64,000 bases of DNA from Trichobilharzia szidati (GCA_944472155.2 OX235275.1:58049228-58113227); one strand, 5' to 3'. Positions 1-10,960 are shown, numbered from the stretch's first letter. Notes: generated by a model from the letters alone, not told the origin. Translations and numbers: made by a program.

Positions 1-571
1 TTTTCAAGTTTTTCCTGTTTAGTGGGACCAGGCAGTTATGGCCTGTTGTGATTTCCAATCCCCAGTCAATAATTGAGAAATTCGTCATGTTTTAAACAGT
101 GGAAGTAAGGCTGACTACCACATACAAAGTATAACAACCGTAGCACACAGCCATAGAAAACTACCAGCCACTATCTAGACCAAAATGTCTCTGGCTGGTT
201 TGAAAAGTAACCACCCCTACCCCCCTCCAACTATACAAGTAAGTGAATATCGTTTGAAGACTACATTGATTCGAATATGTGTTACACTGCCTACACACTA
301 CTACTACACATACAAATGTAATGTTTCTTAAAGTGTTTTGACTTCCAAAGAAGTCATATGCATCATCAGTCTACGAAAACAACTTCACAATACACAAGAT
401 TTGTAATATATATAGTATAAGTTTAATTATACAGAGAACAAAAGTAACTATTTATATGCCCACTATCTATCAAATTAGCGACACAAACACACACACACAT
501 ACACCTGCGTAAAGTACACCCCCAAAGATAATAGAAAACAGCACACAAATTCATATAAATACATGACGTAT

Positions 572-640
572 ATATGCATTCAAATCATCTGACTACGTAA
601 AGATTCGACTAGACTGCACACGTATATGTGTATATATATA
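572..640 (+). promoter_or_regulatory. Putative promoter of micro-exon gene A
   Basis: An E-box-type hexamer CATCTG (586-591) in the context AATCATCTGACT is followed by an alternating TA run (631-640) 47-56 bp before the ATG at 687. The same order and spacing, E-box about 90-100 bp and TATA about 50-60 bp before the ATG, recurs at genes B and C. The segment TATATGCAT just before the E-box is also shared with gene B. Function is inferred from conservation between paralogues only. Confidence 0.45.
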
Positions 641-686
641 TGAAGCAAACCCGATAAAATTTATTCAAAATTAGTAAAGCAGCACA

Positions 687-756
687 ATGAAGCACTTGTG
701 GATTATCAGCGTTCTAATACTAACATACTTATTGCTTCGGCCTGTTACGCCTGCTG
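687..756 (+). CDS. Gene A exon 1 (signal peptide)
   Basis: 70 nt from ATG to the donor GTAAGT at 757. It encodes 23 residues plus one base of the next codon: MKHLW, a hydrophobic core of Ile/Leu/Val, then RPVTPA. Exon 1 of gene B shares the first nine residues and the length of 70 nt. Confidence 0.9.
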
Positions 757-3700
757 GTAAGTTGTCGCAGTAATGTAACATATATATATATATATATCAT
801 CCCTCTTCATAACTTTATTTTGATGACTTAATTAAAGAATTCAGGGTGAGGTTGCTAGGGGAAACGTTCTTATGATCCATTGCAGAGTTACTGAAATTTC
901 CACAATTATAATTTGCACATTTGTGCAATGGTGATTTGATCACCTAGTGTGTTTCTAGAACTATTAAGTTAGTTCTTGATTAGAATTCCCATTAACTTGA
1001 TGGTGCAGCTATTTGAGGTGGTAATGAGTTGGATAACGATAGAATTTCGAACACATTATGTCCTATCCTGGGGCAATGTCGTGTGAAATGTTGAATGTAT
1101 CACACGTTATCAAAGCAGGATTTAATGAATTCATCGAATCTCAGTAGAACTCCTCAGCTGGATACTCTGATTGAAGTAATATATATGTATAAATATATAT
1201 TGTTAGAATTATATTGGAACATGTGAAACCTATGAGATATCAAGAGTTATGAAATGAATAATACTGATAATGATAATAACGCTAGTAATACTAAAAATAA
1301 TAATAATCATCAATAATAAGAATATGCGTCGGTGATCTAGGAATTGAATGTTGGTCAACCATACCTATGGTCCGGCGTTCGATCCCCGGATGACGTACTC
1401 CTAAACCTGCCTAATCTGGCAATAAAACCTGTAAAGTGGGGAGGCTGGGCCATGAGGCTAGCAACCACATCAAGTAAAAGGAACAATATTGTTTCTGAAA
1501 CCTCAATGCTCTAGCTGGAAGCCTTATATTCCTCCGGGAACTTAAAGGAATAATTTAAGAGTAATAATAATAATGTTGAAATGACTCAAGATAATGGTAA
1601 TGACAAGTAGATTAGAAATAGTGATCATAAGAAGTAGAATAAAGTGTTAACAAGTAGAACATGCCAGAATAAGTGTGATTACCATTTCCTTTTGTACACA
1701 GACATCTGGTTTATAAATCCGAACTTCACAAGCCTCCACAATTAGAAGGATCATTCTGTTTGTTTTTCTGCTGGCAATTGTGAATGACTTGAGAGCGCGT
1801 CGATATCAAGTCTGTAGTCCATAAGATGCTTTGTTATTGAACGTTTTGGCACTATGACTTCAGCTTTCTTCAACCACTTTCGCAAACACTCCATCATGCT
1901 AATGGACAATAGCCATCCTGTTAGACGTATGTATTTAATTCTAAAAGCACACTCAAATTGATCTACGCAGCTTTAAGTGTTGAGGATTGGCTACTGGTCT
2001 TTTCCAGATTGTTCAAAAACACTAGCTTGGTGGTGATAGGGGAACAAGAATGAGTTTTGCAGCATATTAAGTTCTCTTGTTAGCTTTACTGAGTCTTCGA
2101 TTGACTACGTCTTGTACATCATCTCCTTTGAATGGCAAATTGATATGGACAGATTTCTTTGGAACTGTTTGGATAGTTTTGCAGGGGCTGATTTCTTTAG
2201 AGTATTTATTAATGAACTTCCCGGGGTATCCATTCTTAGATAAAGTATCCTTCAGAGTCTTTATTTCATGTTCAGTTGTACTGTCAGAACAAATTTTCTG
2301 TGCTCCAGTGAATAATGTTCTGAATAAGTTATAAGAGTTCTACAGGAACTTGACATCTAAAATATATATATATTTGAACAGAACGACACAGAGCTACATA
2401 AAACTTTCTAATTTCTGTGTCTTTTCACGTCATCTTGAAAAATCTTTCAGGTATCAAAATTGGCGATGGCGGGTAGGTGAATTTTTTAATAATTTAATTT
2501 TTTTTCAACTTTATCTGACTACCCCAAAAAAATATATTTTCACCTCAATAGTCTAATCCAGCATTGTATGATGCATAAATGTACCCATCAATCTGAACAT
2601 TACTCATGATAGTGTACAGTTATGTTAATAAATGCCACTAACAAGTCTAGATGTTCAAGTATGAAAAAGATGTATGCACTATTGATTAAATCTTTTCAAA
2701 TAACGTATTCATGTTTGCAATATATTTGCATCATTAAAAGATATCATCACTCCAATTATTCAGAGATTCAAGATTCAAGGAATTATGGGAGTAAGTCACT
2801 TGTTTATACATAATATCGTTATGTGAATCAGGCAAAATTTAGGATCACTGAATAAAAACTGTACTGATGATAATGTATGGTATTGCGGCAGCCTGCTTGA
2901 ATCGCTTAAAAAATTATAATTGTTCCCATGGGTTCGAAGTGGAACATAGGGCTTCAACAACACATCTCCACTTTGTTCTGTTTGTTGCTGTCGATTTCAT
3001 CTGGGCCCAAGATTACCTATAGGTTGTCAACTCCTCCCCGCATAATCTTCTTCAAGTTACCCTTGTATCACTCACTCGTGGTTTCCCATCCAGGTTTCAC
3101 TCGAGCAATGGCCTGTCACACTATTTCATTTGACAGTCTTCTCAACATATACCCTATCCATCTCCATTTTTTCTTGCATATTTGTTGAGTAATAGTTTTT
3201 TTTTGGTTGACTTGTTTCCAGGCTTTCTTGTATCCTTTTCTTTCTGGCTGGACACTTCATCTTCAGTGCAGGGCGGAGGCAGCTGTTAACAAAAATTACT
3301 TTAGCCTGTCGGAAATACGCTTTGTGGTTCTTCAGGTTTCTGACCTACACTGGTACTGAAAATATGAATCTTGTTCCAAATGGGTTTCAGATTGATAAAG
3401 GCGTATCTTGCCTATCCGATTCTGGCTGCTCTCAACATCTTCAACTGTTCCACCTGTAGTGAAACAATTCTTCCCAAGCTCTGTCAAATCTCTCTCGTTG
3501 ATGGTGATTAGTGCTGGCTGTTATTGACTGTCTTGTCTGTTGTCTTCATCACCTCCATATTCTTTATGTTCACCTGGAGTCCTGTCTTCCCTGTTAGCTT
3601 TTTCTACCCCAGTTTTTTGCTTTTCATCCGCAAACCTTCGAGTTTGTGTGACATTAGTCATTAATCATCTGCAAAATCCAGATCTCCTAGAGTCAGTCTT

Positions 3701-4085
3701 CTTATTGGTAGTTCCAACATATTCTTGTCGTTTCAGTCCTTGTGCGCAGACAGTAACGAGACAGCCTCGTCCCACTCCGGTATTCACTTCAAACGCTTCA
3801 CTGGGTTCTCCGTTGTGGATCACCTAACACATGGCATTGTCATATAGCTGTCGACTGGCTGGAAAACTAGCGAGCTAGTAAAATAGGCGAGTTTGCTTGA
3901 ATCACTGAGCTTACTTAATCTTTCCTCATCAAAATGCATCAGTTTTATTTTATTTCGATTTGTTTTAATCTTCTAATTACCACTTTATCAGTCTCAATCT
4001 ATACTGGCGTACAATTTCAAATATTATGCTGTGAAACCCACTAAAATTTCTGCATTATGTGCAAACGCATTTATCAGAATAGAGC

Positions 4086-4131
<46 letters not shown>

Positions 4132-7100
4132 CTCAACCTCTCCTCTTACAATTCATAAACTCTTGCATCCTACCTATTCTTCTTTATTGTTCACCCTTAT
4201 TCTTTCCTGGTTTGCTTAAAAAAGACTTTGTCACAATTCGTAGAATGCTGAAGACTGTCAGTAGGATGAGTGGTGTCCCAGTGGACTACATAGTTAACGT
4301 CGTTGTCGATAGGCACTTGACTTCGTGCAGTAAATTCGCTAAAGGGATTTTGTCTGACTTGGAGCATCCACTTTACCCTCAGCTTTCACCTTGCATCACC
4401 TCACGTAGAACAAGAAGTAACTTCAGAAAACTGTATGCTCGCACATCTAAGTATAAAAATTCTATGATACCATACTTGGCAGGCACGTATTTTATGTGAT
4501 GAAAATAGCGTCAGGCAAGAACTGACTGACCTTTTTTCATCTAGTAAATAAACAATCTCCTCCATCCATCTTTATATGCCTTCAAGTTTTACTTGTATTA
4601 TTTCTATTGTATTTATGGTCCTGTTGATTCTTTGTTTTCACTTTCATAACTGCAAATGCCAACTTATCTCTATGACTGCTGTAATCTTTGTTTTTTCCCA
4701 TCACCAAATCATGTAAAGAAAACATTATATTCAATATTTTTAATCATGCAAAGATTTGTATACCGCATCGACAATACTGTGTGAAACAAGCCCACAGCAA
4801 TTTCCACTTGTATTAGTATCATTACCTTAGTTGCTGTCATTATTATTATTTCCATTTTATAAGCTGCATATTTTTTTGATAATAACCCTATTGTAAATGT
4901 AGAAAAATTTTCTGTGTGATTAATTTTATTTATAATTTGAGGAAATTAGATGCAATAGAGTGATTAATGCTGGAAATTCCATTCTGTATCACAAGTACTG
5001 TTTTTGGAATAAAGTGAATTATTATTAATATTTATCTAACGCCCGCATTCCAAATTGTATTTACATTCAACTCACCCGCTCTAAATGTTAATATTATAAC
5101 TGTTATTTAGCAAATGGATGCAAACATTATCGTAAGTTATAAACAAATCAATTTTCTCGTTCACCCAAATTTCTTATCTCATGAAGGGTGACAACTATTC
5201 GTTTTCATTTCTTGTTATCCCCAAGTGAAAAAAATCGACCCTACCCCTTCAATTTTCATCAGCATTTATGTTATCGGTCACAGGGTGCGTTAACTATTCT
5301 CATGCCCAACCTCTTCCACAGCTGGTCAGTATTCTACAATTCAACCATCAACAATTCGAAAGTTATCAAAAAATATGGAGTCTAAGAAATTGGAATTTTG
5401 CTCATAAGAGTATTTTTTTCCAAATGTAGGCTATCACAGAAATAAAATGGAAAATGAATAACCGTCAAAAGAAGTTTTTAGTCTGATTCGCACTTTCCTT
5501 TTCGTAGAGTGGACTGGAGTGTTCGGCCTCTGTTGACATGTCGGCTTCTTTAAGCAGATGCTTCAACGAGGTGACTCTCATGGCACAAGTTGTCTAGTAG
5601 ATAATGCTTTAGCGTTCAAAATGATGGGTACTGGGTTCAAGGTTCACTAAGGATTCCATCAATCACATACTCCCTAATGTATGAAAGTAAATCCAGATGA
5701 CGAGTCTCAAATAAGACGAAAGGCGAATCATGGATTCCACTGCTAGTCACTATCTATCCATGCTAACAATGATGAAGGGTGATCAGTTATTCCTGAAATA
5801 CTATTCTGCTTCATGGTGTCCAGTATCATCCAACAGCTTCAGTTCTAGCCTCTACATTATAAAATTCAAATGAACCATATGTAAACGTCTGCAGAAGCTA
5901 AAGTTTGAAAAACTCCATATATATATGTACTATTTTACGAGAATGGTATATAATTTATTCTGTGTTATTTCATTTTTCGTGTTAGGAAATTTTTCCAAGT
6001 TACATGGTAAGTTATCTTGAATTCCTTTTTCCACTTATGGGCAGCTTTGTCCTATGAAGGGAATACAATTCACATTTGAAGCCGAAAATGAGCAAAGAGA
6101 ATTAGCGATTTTAGACTGTAAAATAAAACGAATAGAAGAAGGCAAACTACACACTAGTGTTTATAGAAAGCCAACGCATACTGCTAACAGATATGTAGAA
6201 TTTAATTCATCTCATGCTTTAACTGTTAAGGCAGGCTTAATTAAGTGTCTAAAAAAGCGAGCAGTAGCACTAAGAAGTACAAGAAAAGACTTAAATGATG
6301 AAATAAAACAGATAGAAGAAGCGTTGGTGTTAAATAACTATCCTTTACAATTCATTAGGAAGATTGAAAAAGGCCAAAAGAAAAATAAAAGAATTGTGAA
6401 GTTAGTAATAATAATATAAATAAGAGAGAATATAAGTCATCTACAGTTATACCATATAAAGAGGGGACATCTGAGACCCTACGTAGGATTCTAAATAAAG
6501 CAGGAATTAGGGTGGCATTTAAATCTACAAACTCACTCAGGGACAAGCTCTGTAGGTTAAAGGACCTAGTGGACCCAATTAGACAAAATAATATAATTTA
6601 CAAAATACCCTGCAATGACTGTGAGGTCAACTACGTAGTTCAAACTAGTAGGTCAGGGTTAGTCAGATTGTGAGAACATAAGAATTTAGTTAAGGTAAGA
6701 ATGGTTGACCCAGAGAAGATAAGTAATTTAGAAAAAAGCTCAGCAATCGCAATCCTTTTTCCACTGTCAGCATTTCGCCACCGTGATGTTTGATGCTTTC
6801 TTATTCCTGAAGTCTTCTTTGAATGACTGAAAACTTCGTCGACTTCTGATCTTATTCACAATATATGTATTATGAAATACTCATATCACAGGATAATTTA
6901 TTTCAACCCTGATATTCTTGATTAAATTTGCAATAGTGAGGTATATTAATGTGATTTTTGAATGCTGTTCACCGCTGATTACATAATAACAATTTTAAAT
7001 TCTAGTACTCTAAAATCATTATGGTAAGTGAAACACTGTTTTTATTTTTACATAAAATGCTGTACAACAAATTTTTGAAAACAAAATAATCGAGCAGAGA

Positions 7101-8783
7101 ATATCCTTTCCGATAATTTTCTCTTCTGGCTCTACAATTATATACAAAGAATATTCTAGAATAGTAGTCAATAACAATATTGGTGTTTTTCCAATAATAT
7201 CGATTTGTAAAGAAGGATCACTGGAATTGCAGTTAATTAAAGATGCTTAAAATAATAGTAATAAAAATATAATAGGAAATAGAATAACAACTAAAATTAA
7301 GGAAAGTTCTACAAAAAACTGAGGATCATTCGAACCCAGATGGTCACGTAAAGGACAATGTCTGAACTAGCTTCTTTTGAACACATAAATTAGGCTTTTC
7401 AATGTGAATCCCAAATGCCTCAGAAATATACAGCAGACAAACTATCAAGGCAGAGTTAAAATTTGTTGCTATGCGGAAAATGGCTTTGAAAGCCACCTCG
7501 TTGACATCAATCTTGTGTTCTGTCTTCACAAGATGAGATGGAATAGCGCCGCGAGTGGATTTTGTTTTTCTTTTACTTCACCACGCAGGGTGATGTTTGG
7601 AAATCCGACGATAGACATGCCCTAATTGTACGGCCTATGTGACTGGCTCCACACGGATTAAAATCCATCAATTATAGTAATTTGGAATCCCTGTTACACT
7701 TAATGTACAGTGTTAATTTAGCTTCGGAAATCTCAGATGTAACGGCGTGTTTACAAGAATGTAGGACCCCACATAATTCTGATAATTAACAAATGCTGAG
7801 CATTAGAATTAAGAATCCCAGTTACAAACTACGAGTGTCAATTAAGCTTCCTTTAGTTAGACAGGATAACTGGCGTTTCGATAGATCCTTTTTAAGGCTC
7901 TCAACGGATAAATCCATTAATTTTTAGCATACATAAGCCATCACTACTACGTATGGTCTATCCTGTTTGTTGGTTGATTTTTCTGAAGTATTCATACTGT
8001 CTCTTACACCACTGATTACACTCAGCAGTGAAACCTGTAACTTTGTTGACAATGTATATATGCTCATACATTATGGAGTTATTTTATCTCATTCTTTTTG
8101 CCTTTAGTGGCTGACGCATGGCAAAAAATGATAGATTTATAATTATAGAGCTCTAACTACTTTTGTCCTGAATAAATTATGGAGACTTTAAACTTCTGAG
8201 GTTGCTAAACGCCATTTATTACAACCAAAATTTTTACAAGGTACGTAGAAGTGATATGAATTTTCCATGACAATTTCGCTCATAATGAGGCGATTTCGAT
8301 TCAACGAACACTCACGTAACGATGCCTTTGATGACGATTCAGGGCGGCCCTTTTTTTTCCAGTTGACTACAGACAAAGAAATCAGAATTTAATTATATTT
8401 TGACTCCAAATGGCTTCTTTGTTTGTGAAGAAATTGGCAGAGTTGAGTTATACAAATGTGGGAGAATATATGTGCAATGATGACAAGAAACTTCCAAATT
8501 AATCACTCATTTGCTTCACACTTCTAAAGCTGAAAGTTCCATTGAATAGTGAAATCCATGTTGCTCGAAAAGTCGATACGATTGCTATCAACCCCGAAAT
8601 TTGGCCTGTGTGATTAAAATTCATTACTCTCGGTATACTTACTCTTTTTTGTTCCACTTTTGTTACCGTCCAACTTTTAGATTTTATTATTTTGTTTTTT
8701 ACGTTTTCGTTTATTAATAACATTCATGAATTTTCAGGGACTTATTCGGTGCAAGATTTCTCGGAACATCACAAAATATGTGA
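687..8783 (+). CDS. Micro-exon gene A: secreted 58-residue peptide, five exons (687-756, 2451-2472, 5986-6006, 7006-7023, 8738-8783)
   Basis: Exon 1 encodes a signal peptide starting [10 protein letters not shown] and ends in phase 1 before GTAAGT. Exon 2 (22 nt) changes the phase to 2. Exons 3 (21 nt) and 4 (18 nt) are symmetric and stay in phase 2. Exon 5 ends at TGA. The spliced frame of 177 nt has no internal stop and reads, after the signal, G-IKIGDG-G-KFFQVT-C-TLKSL-W-DLFGARFLG and five further residues. Junction codons give G, G, C and W. The same plan, same exon sizes and same junctional C and W occur in genes B and C, which is the main support. The build (signal exon plus micro-exons with long introns) is that of schistosome MEGs, whose products are secreted by glands of intra-host stages. 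I cannot assign a MEG family number. Polyadenylation signals AATAAA lie at 8988 and 9030. Extra exons cannot be excluded; exon 2, with donor GTAGGT, is the least certain. Confidence 0.85.
1325..1575 (+). mobile_element. SINE with tRNA-like head and RTE-like tail
   Basis: A head with a weak B-box-like GTTCGATCCCC (about 1378-1388) is followed by a body ending in a segment resembling the RTE/SR2 3' end (a Leu-Glu-Ala-like GGAAGCCTTATATTCC motif, then GGAACTTAAAGGAATAAT) and an AATAAT tail. The copy at 53522-53765 has the same layout and cleaner boxes. This is a degenerate copy. Confidence 0.5.
2060..2340 (-). pseudogene. Penelope-like element RT fragment
   Basis: The reverse strand reads, open for roughly 85 codons, the PLE region between the RT and the endonuclease: a segment like KICSDSTTEHEIKTLK, then NGYPGKFINKYSKE, ending DVVNRRLSKANKRT. 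The 'GYP-KFI' and 'NRRL' blocks also occur in the PLE copies at 14.5-15.4 kb and 23.4-24.6 kb. It is truncated at both ends and has no start. Confidence 0.65.
2451..2472 (+). CDS. Gene A exon 2 (22-nt phase-switch micro-exon)
   Basis: It lies between the acceptor AATCTTTCAG and the donor GTAGGT. Twenty-two nt is 3n+1, so it carries the frame from phase 1 to phase 2 and encodes G-IKIGDG-G with its junction bases. Genes B and C have 31- and 34-nt exons here, both also 3n+1. The donor is less canonical than the others, but the same GTAGGT is used by gene B exon 3. Confidence 0.7.
2905..3860 (-). pseudogene. RTE-clade (SR2-like) non-LTR retrotransposon, 3' part, degenerate
   Basis: Read on the minus strand it starts in the RT at a VIHNGEPSEAFEVNTGV-like block (around 3790-3830), runs through the post-RT region in several frames, and ends in the GAAGCCCTATGTTCCA-type 3' end at about 2930-2950. 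Frameshifts and stops are common. The same blocks appear in better copies at 19.2-20.6 and 43.2-44.5 kb. Confidence 0.65.
4083..4131. repeat. (TA)n microsatellite
   Basis: An alternating TA run of about 45 bases within gene A intron 2. Confidence 0.95.
4200..5035 (+). pseudogene. Non-LTR retrotransposon 3' end (C-terminal tail and 3' UTR)
   Basis: An open stretch (4212-4499) encodes the C-terminal segment following an RT, ending LYARTSKYKNSMIPYLAG. It is followed by an AT-rich 3' UTR ending in TTTGGAATAAAGTGAATTATTATTAATA. A minus-strand copy of the same 3' end lies at about 25220-25825, with the block LYARTSKYKNSTIPYLARVL, confirming a repeat family. The clade is probably CR1/jockey-like and is not certain. 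Confidence 0.6.
5036..5500. other. Unassigned intronic sequence
   Basis: Nothing recognised apart from short chance ORFs. Confidence 0.5.
5503..5790 (+). mobile_element. Smα-like SINE with hammerhead ribozyme core
   Basis: The element runs from a head with tRNA-like features through a body ending CATGGATTCCACTGCTAGTC. It contains ATGACGA (5697-5703; consensus CTGANGA with the first base changed), a perfect stem GTCT/AGAC closing a CAAATA loop (5704-5717) and the second core GAAA (5718-5721). The layout matches the hammerhead-bearing Smα SINEs known from schistosomes. With the first core base changed, cleavage is probably lost. Confidence 0.7.
5986..6006 (+). CDS. Gene A exon 3 (21-nt micro-exon)
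   Basis: Acceptor CGTGTTAG, donor GTAAGTT at 6007. In phase 2 it encodes KFFQVT between junction codons. Gene B (RLLGVS) and gene C (RVVEFV) have 21-nt exons in the same place, and all three end in ATG before the donor. Confidence 0.85.
6040..6770 (+). pseudogene. Penelope-like element fragment (family A), RT C-terminus plus GIY-YIG
   Basis: It is open from 6054 to 6419 with YRKPTHTANRYVEFNS, the conserved PLE 'YRKPT' block after the RT palm, and LNNYPLQFIRKIEK. It continues in another frame with TVIPYKEGTSETLRRIL and a GIY-YIG-like IIYKIPCNDCEVNYV block near 6590-6640, where the expected YIG is degenerate, then stops. It shares the segment DPEKISNLEKSSAIA with the fold-back copies at 26.4 and 48-49.5 kb. 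It is inserted in gene A intron 3, 30-40 bp after exon 3. Confidence 0.7.
7006..7023 (+). CDS. Gene A exon 4 (18-nt micro-exon)
   Basis: Acceptor AAATTCTAG, donor GTAAGTG. Only phase 2 is open in all three paralogues: here TLKSL, in gene B ILSKL, in gene C MFGKL. The first base completes a Cys codon with exon 3, and the final TG makes Trp with exon 5. Confidence 0.85.
7060..7675 (-). pseudogene. Penelope-like element fragment (family B), GIY-YIG C-terminus
   Basis: The reverse strand encodes KTEHKIDVNEVAFKAIFRIA and then AFGIHIEKPNLCVQKKLVQT, the C-terminal part of the GIY-YIG endonuclease shared with the copies at 28.3, 35-36.9, 40-41.6 and 51.6-52.6 kb. A terminal AT-rich segment at 7080-7200 (GAATATCCTTT.CGATAATTT) recurs at 35220 and 51570. 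Confidence 0.7.
7676..8737. other. Gene A intron 4, unassigned remainder
   Basis: No element recognised. The last 80 bases are pyrimidine-rich and lead into the acceptor of exon 5; this stretch resembles the region before gene B exon 5. Confidence 0.5.
8738..8783 (+). CDS. Gene A exon 5 (terminal coding exon)
   Basis: After the acceptor ATTTTCAG it reads, in phase 2, G|DLFGARFLGTSQNM and stops at TGA. Alignment to ELFGAKVL (gene B) and ELFGGKVL (gene C) shows mostly synonymous or conservative changes in this frame (for example CTC/CTT/TTG, all Leu; AGA/AAG/AAA, Arg or Lys). A longer frame exists in phase 1 but is not conserved. Confidence 0.85.
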
Positions 8784-9410
8784 GCACTGCACATATGATG
8801 TCCTACCTATTAGGACAGATATAAAGTTCAGTGAACAGTGTTTCTTAGACATTGAAATTTCATCTGACTTATAAATGACTGAAAACGATTTCTCTTTGTT
8901 GTTGTTGTTGTTGTTGAACGTTTTCATCCGGAGTACAATTTTTACATGAGATAAATACATTTTAATTATATAGTATCCTTTTATTCAAATAAACACTGTA
9001 TCACTCATTATGTGTTATGTGTTATGTTAAATAAAATTACTTCATAAAGAATCCATATTGTTTCATATTGGTCAAATTCCACTCTCATGTTAACTGTCTA
9101 GCAGACGTCAGTCAATCTGATATAATATTTCGTGGGATCACACAACAGACTATTCTGTCATAATTTCGCGTCCCTGATAAAGTTTCAGAAAAGCCTGCTT
9201 AAATTAGAGACAATAACTTCTCTTCGTGTGGCCCCATTCCCTGAAGACTTCTTTGTATGCTTCATCCGATATGCTCATGAAATGTGGTGTATATGTATCT
9301 CCAACAGACAAAAGATATATGATAACAACCATAATCATATAGACTGGAATTTTGAGCATTTTCATGCATGTTGCAACAGTTTAGCTCCTTTTTTAAAACA
9401 AAAATATGTG
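8784..9410 (+). other. Gene A 3' UTR and downstream sequence
   Basis: It contains (TTG)n at about 8897-8915 and AATAAA signals at 8988-8993 and 9030-9035, the likely transcript end. No gene was recognised in 9050-9410, although 9132-9416 is open; its C-terminal part may be a degenerate PLE endonuclease. Confidence 0.5.
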
Positions 9411-9866
9411 GTTTGACCACGGATTGATATCATTCAGAGAGCCATTGGAAATCAGCTTGAAGTACTGGACAGCTGTTTCATCCTAGTTTGAGAATCATCG
9501 GCAGTACGCACCCACACCAGGGGGTTTGAATTTAGGGCTGTTTGGACCTCACTGATCACGACCTCTCACTAGAACTCCAGGAAACTCCGTCAAGTGTGAG
9601 GATGGATTTTCCACCGATGACGATTGGTTGGTGCCAGTCGTGCTAAATCAAGAATTGGTAGAAGTTAGAATTCATTTGACGGCCATTGAAGATTCGGGTC
9701 CCAGAGGCGGAATAGTATACGAATTTGTCTTGAAACCGGAAGGTCCTAGGTTCGAAACCCTGGTGTGGGTGCGCACTGCCAATGATTCTCAAACTAGGAT
9801 GAAACAGTTGTCCAGAACTTCCTGGTTTTCAGTGGTTCTATAACTGATATCAACCCGTGGTCAAAC
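9411..9866. mobile_element. Inverted pair of tRNA-headed hammerhead SINEs
   Basis: The left arm (9411-9530, minus) and right arm (9751-9866, plus) are reverse complements of each other. The plus copy has the B box GGTTCGAAACCC (9750-9761), then the hammerhead region and CTAGGATGAAACAGTTGTCC, ending GTGGTCAAAC. On the minus copy the core reads CCGATGA...GAAAC, one base from consensus. A tRNA-like body (9660-9750) precedes the plus copy. Confidence 0.7.
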
Positions 9867-9954
9867 TCGTAAAAAGAAATTTAATCCTTAAAAACCAGTT
9901 CTTGAAAAAAATACATTTTTGAGATCGACTTTCAATCATGGATTTTTTGGTAGG

Positions 9955-10110
9955 CATTTTGTTTAATTGGTTGGAGAATTTTAACCATGGGTTAACATCC
10001 TTCAAAAAACCAATCGAAAACCTGGGAGTGGTGGACTCCTGTTTCGTCCGCCCTAGTTTGAGACTCTTCATCAACACTCACCCATTCGGGTTACAACCCA
10101 CTGGATCGAG
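9955..10110 (-). mobile_element. Hammerhead SINE copy, minus strand, degenerate
   Basis: It is the reverse complement of the 3' half of the same SINE family: TTGATGAAGAGTCTCAAACT and then GGACGAAACAGG, followed by the CCAGGTTTTC tail. It abuts a plus-strand copy that starts near 10090, forming another facing pair. Confidence 0.6.
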
Positions 10111-10305
10111 TCCTAGTGGCTTAATAGTTTACGAGCTCGCTTGCCTTGTAACCAGAAGGTCCTGGTTTCTAACCTCACGATGTGGGTGCGTACCGATGAG
10201 GACACCCAAAGTAGGCTGACGAAACAGCTGTCCAGTATTCCTTGTTGGTTTTCCAGTGGTTCTCTAACTGATGTCAGCTCATGATGAAATCCCCAAACCA
10301 ATAAA
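10090..10305 (+). mobile_element. Hammerhead SINE copy, plus strand
   Basis: A tRNA-like head (TAGTGGCTTAATAGT, then GTCCTGGTTTCTAACC) is followed by a core CCGATGA (10193-10199), GGAC...GAC stem bases, GAAAC (10221-10225) and the tail GCTGTCCAGTATTCC. The core differs from CTGANGA by one base. Confidence 0.65.
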
Positions 10306-10735
10306 TATATAAAACTGAAAAAAATAATAAAACCACAAAAACTAAAAGTTTGTGGAACATATTTTGATTATAAATAAATAAAATAATAGAAAATACATGT
10401 AATAATAACCTGTGCTTAAACTTTGCAGTCCGGTTACTGATTTAAAAATTCAATAAGCCCTTTTCTGGCATTCATCTCTTCTCACAAAATGCTTGCTAAA
10501 CATGGTATGGTAAAGTTTTTATATTTAGTAAACGTACGATCTTAAATTCTTATGAAACTACTTCTCGTTTTATCTGCGGAAAGGAAAAACTTGCGAATAA
10601 TAAAAAGGATGGTCGGTATCAGACGCCATAATATTAGGCAGATGCCTACAAGAACTAACATACCTATCATCAACAATAGTGACAGTCGGTCGAGTTAAAG
10701 TTCGAAAGCAAGAAATCCACTTGGCAGAAAACAAG
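10306..10735. other. Unassigned spacer
   Basis: AT-rich sequence with no recognised element. Confidence 0.5.
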
Positions 10736-10960
10736 AGGGTCATTACCATGACATTAGAAGTAGTTGAGTAGTTCTCTTTTATCTTCAGAGAACCGGCCTC
10801 TCTCTGTCTCTTTCTGAATAGCTATAGTTGGCAGGATGCAGTAAAGAGGAAGGTGTATTTTCTGTGATAGACTGTTCTTCACTTTGTAGACTATTTTGAA
10901 GAAGGCGCTCGTTGAAATAGACTGGTCAGGGTCGACCGGAGGTTCAATTATCATGTATAT
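10736..10960 (-). pseudogene. Penelope-like element endonuclease C-terminal remnant
   Basis: The reverse strand gives ISTSAFFKIVYKVKNSLSQK followed by LPLYCILPTIAIQKE, which aligns with the C-terminal GIY-YIG segments at 16.3-16.5 kb ([19 protein letters not shown]). Short and truncated. Confidence 0.5.

Larger units (their letters stand above)
757..2450 (+). other. Gene A intron 1
   Basis: It starts with (TA)n at 780-797 and holds a tRNA-headed SINE (about 1325-1575), AAT-type simple repeats (1256-1320) and a minus-strand PLE fragment (about 2060-2340). The remaining sequence between 800 and 1320 and between 1600 and 2050 shows no recognisable coding content. Confidence 0.6.

Noticed and set aside
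5986..6006. Phase-1 reading of gene A exon 3 (GNFSKLH)
   Set aside because: It looks good alone, but phase 1 gives a stop in gene C exon 3 and in exon 4 of genes A and B, so phase 2 is the consistent one.
8738..8872. Longer phase-1 reading of gene A exon 5 (GTYSVQDFSEHH...) to 8872
   Set aside because: A phase-1 reading does not match the phase-2 micro-exons, and the parallel frames in genes B and C do not align beyond five residues, whereas phase 2 aligns well.
9132..9416. 94-codon open frame after gene A
   Set aside because: No domain and no paralogue; it may hide a decayed PLE end but gives no motif.
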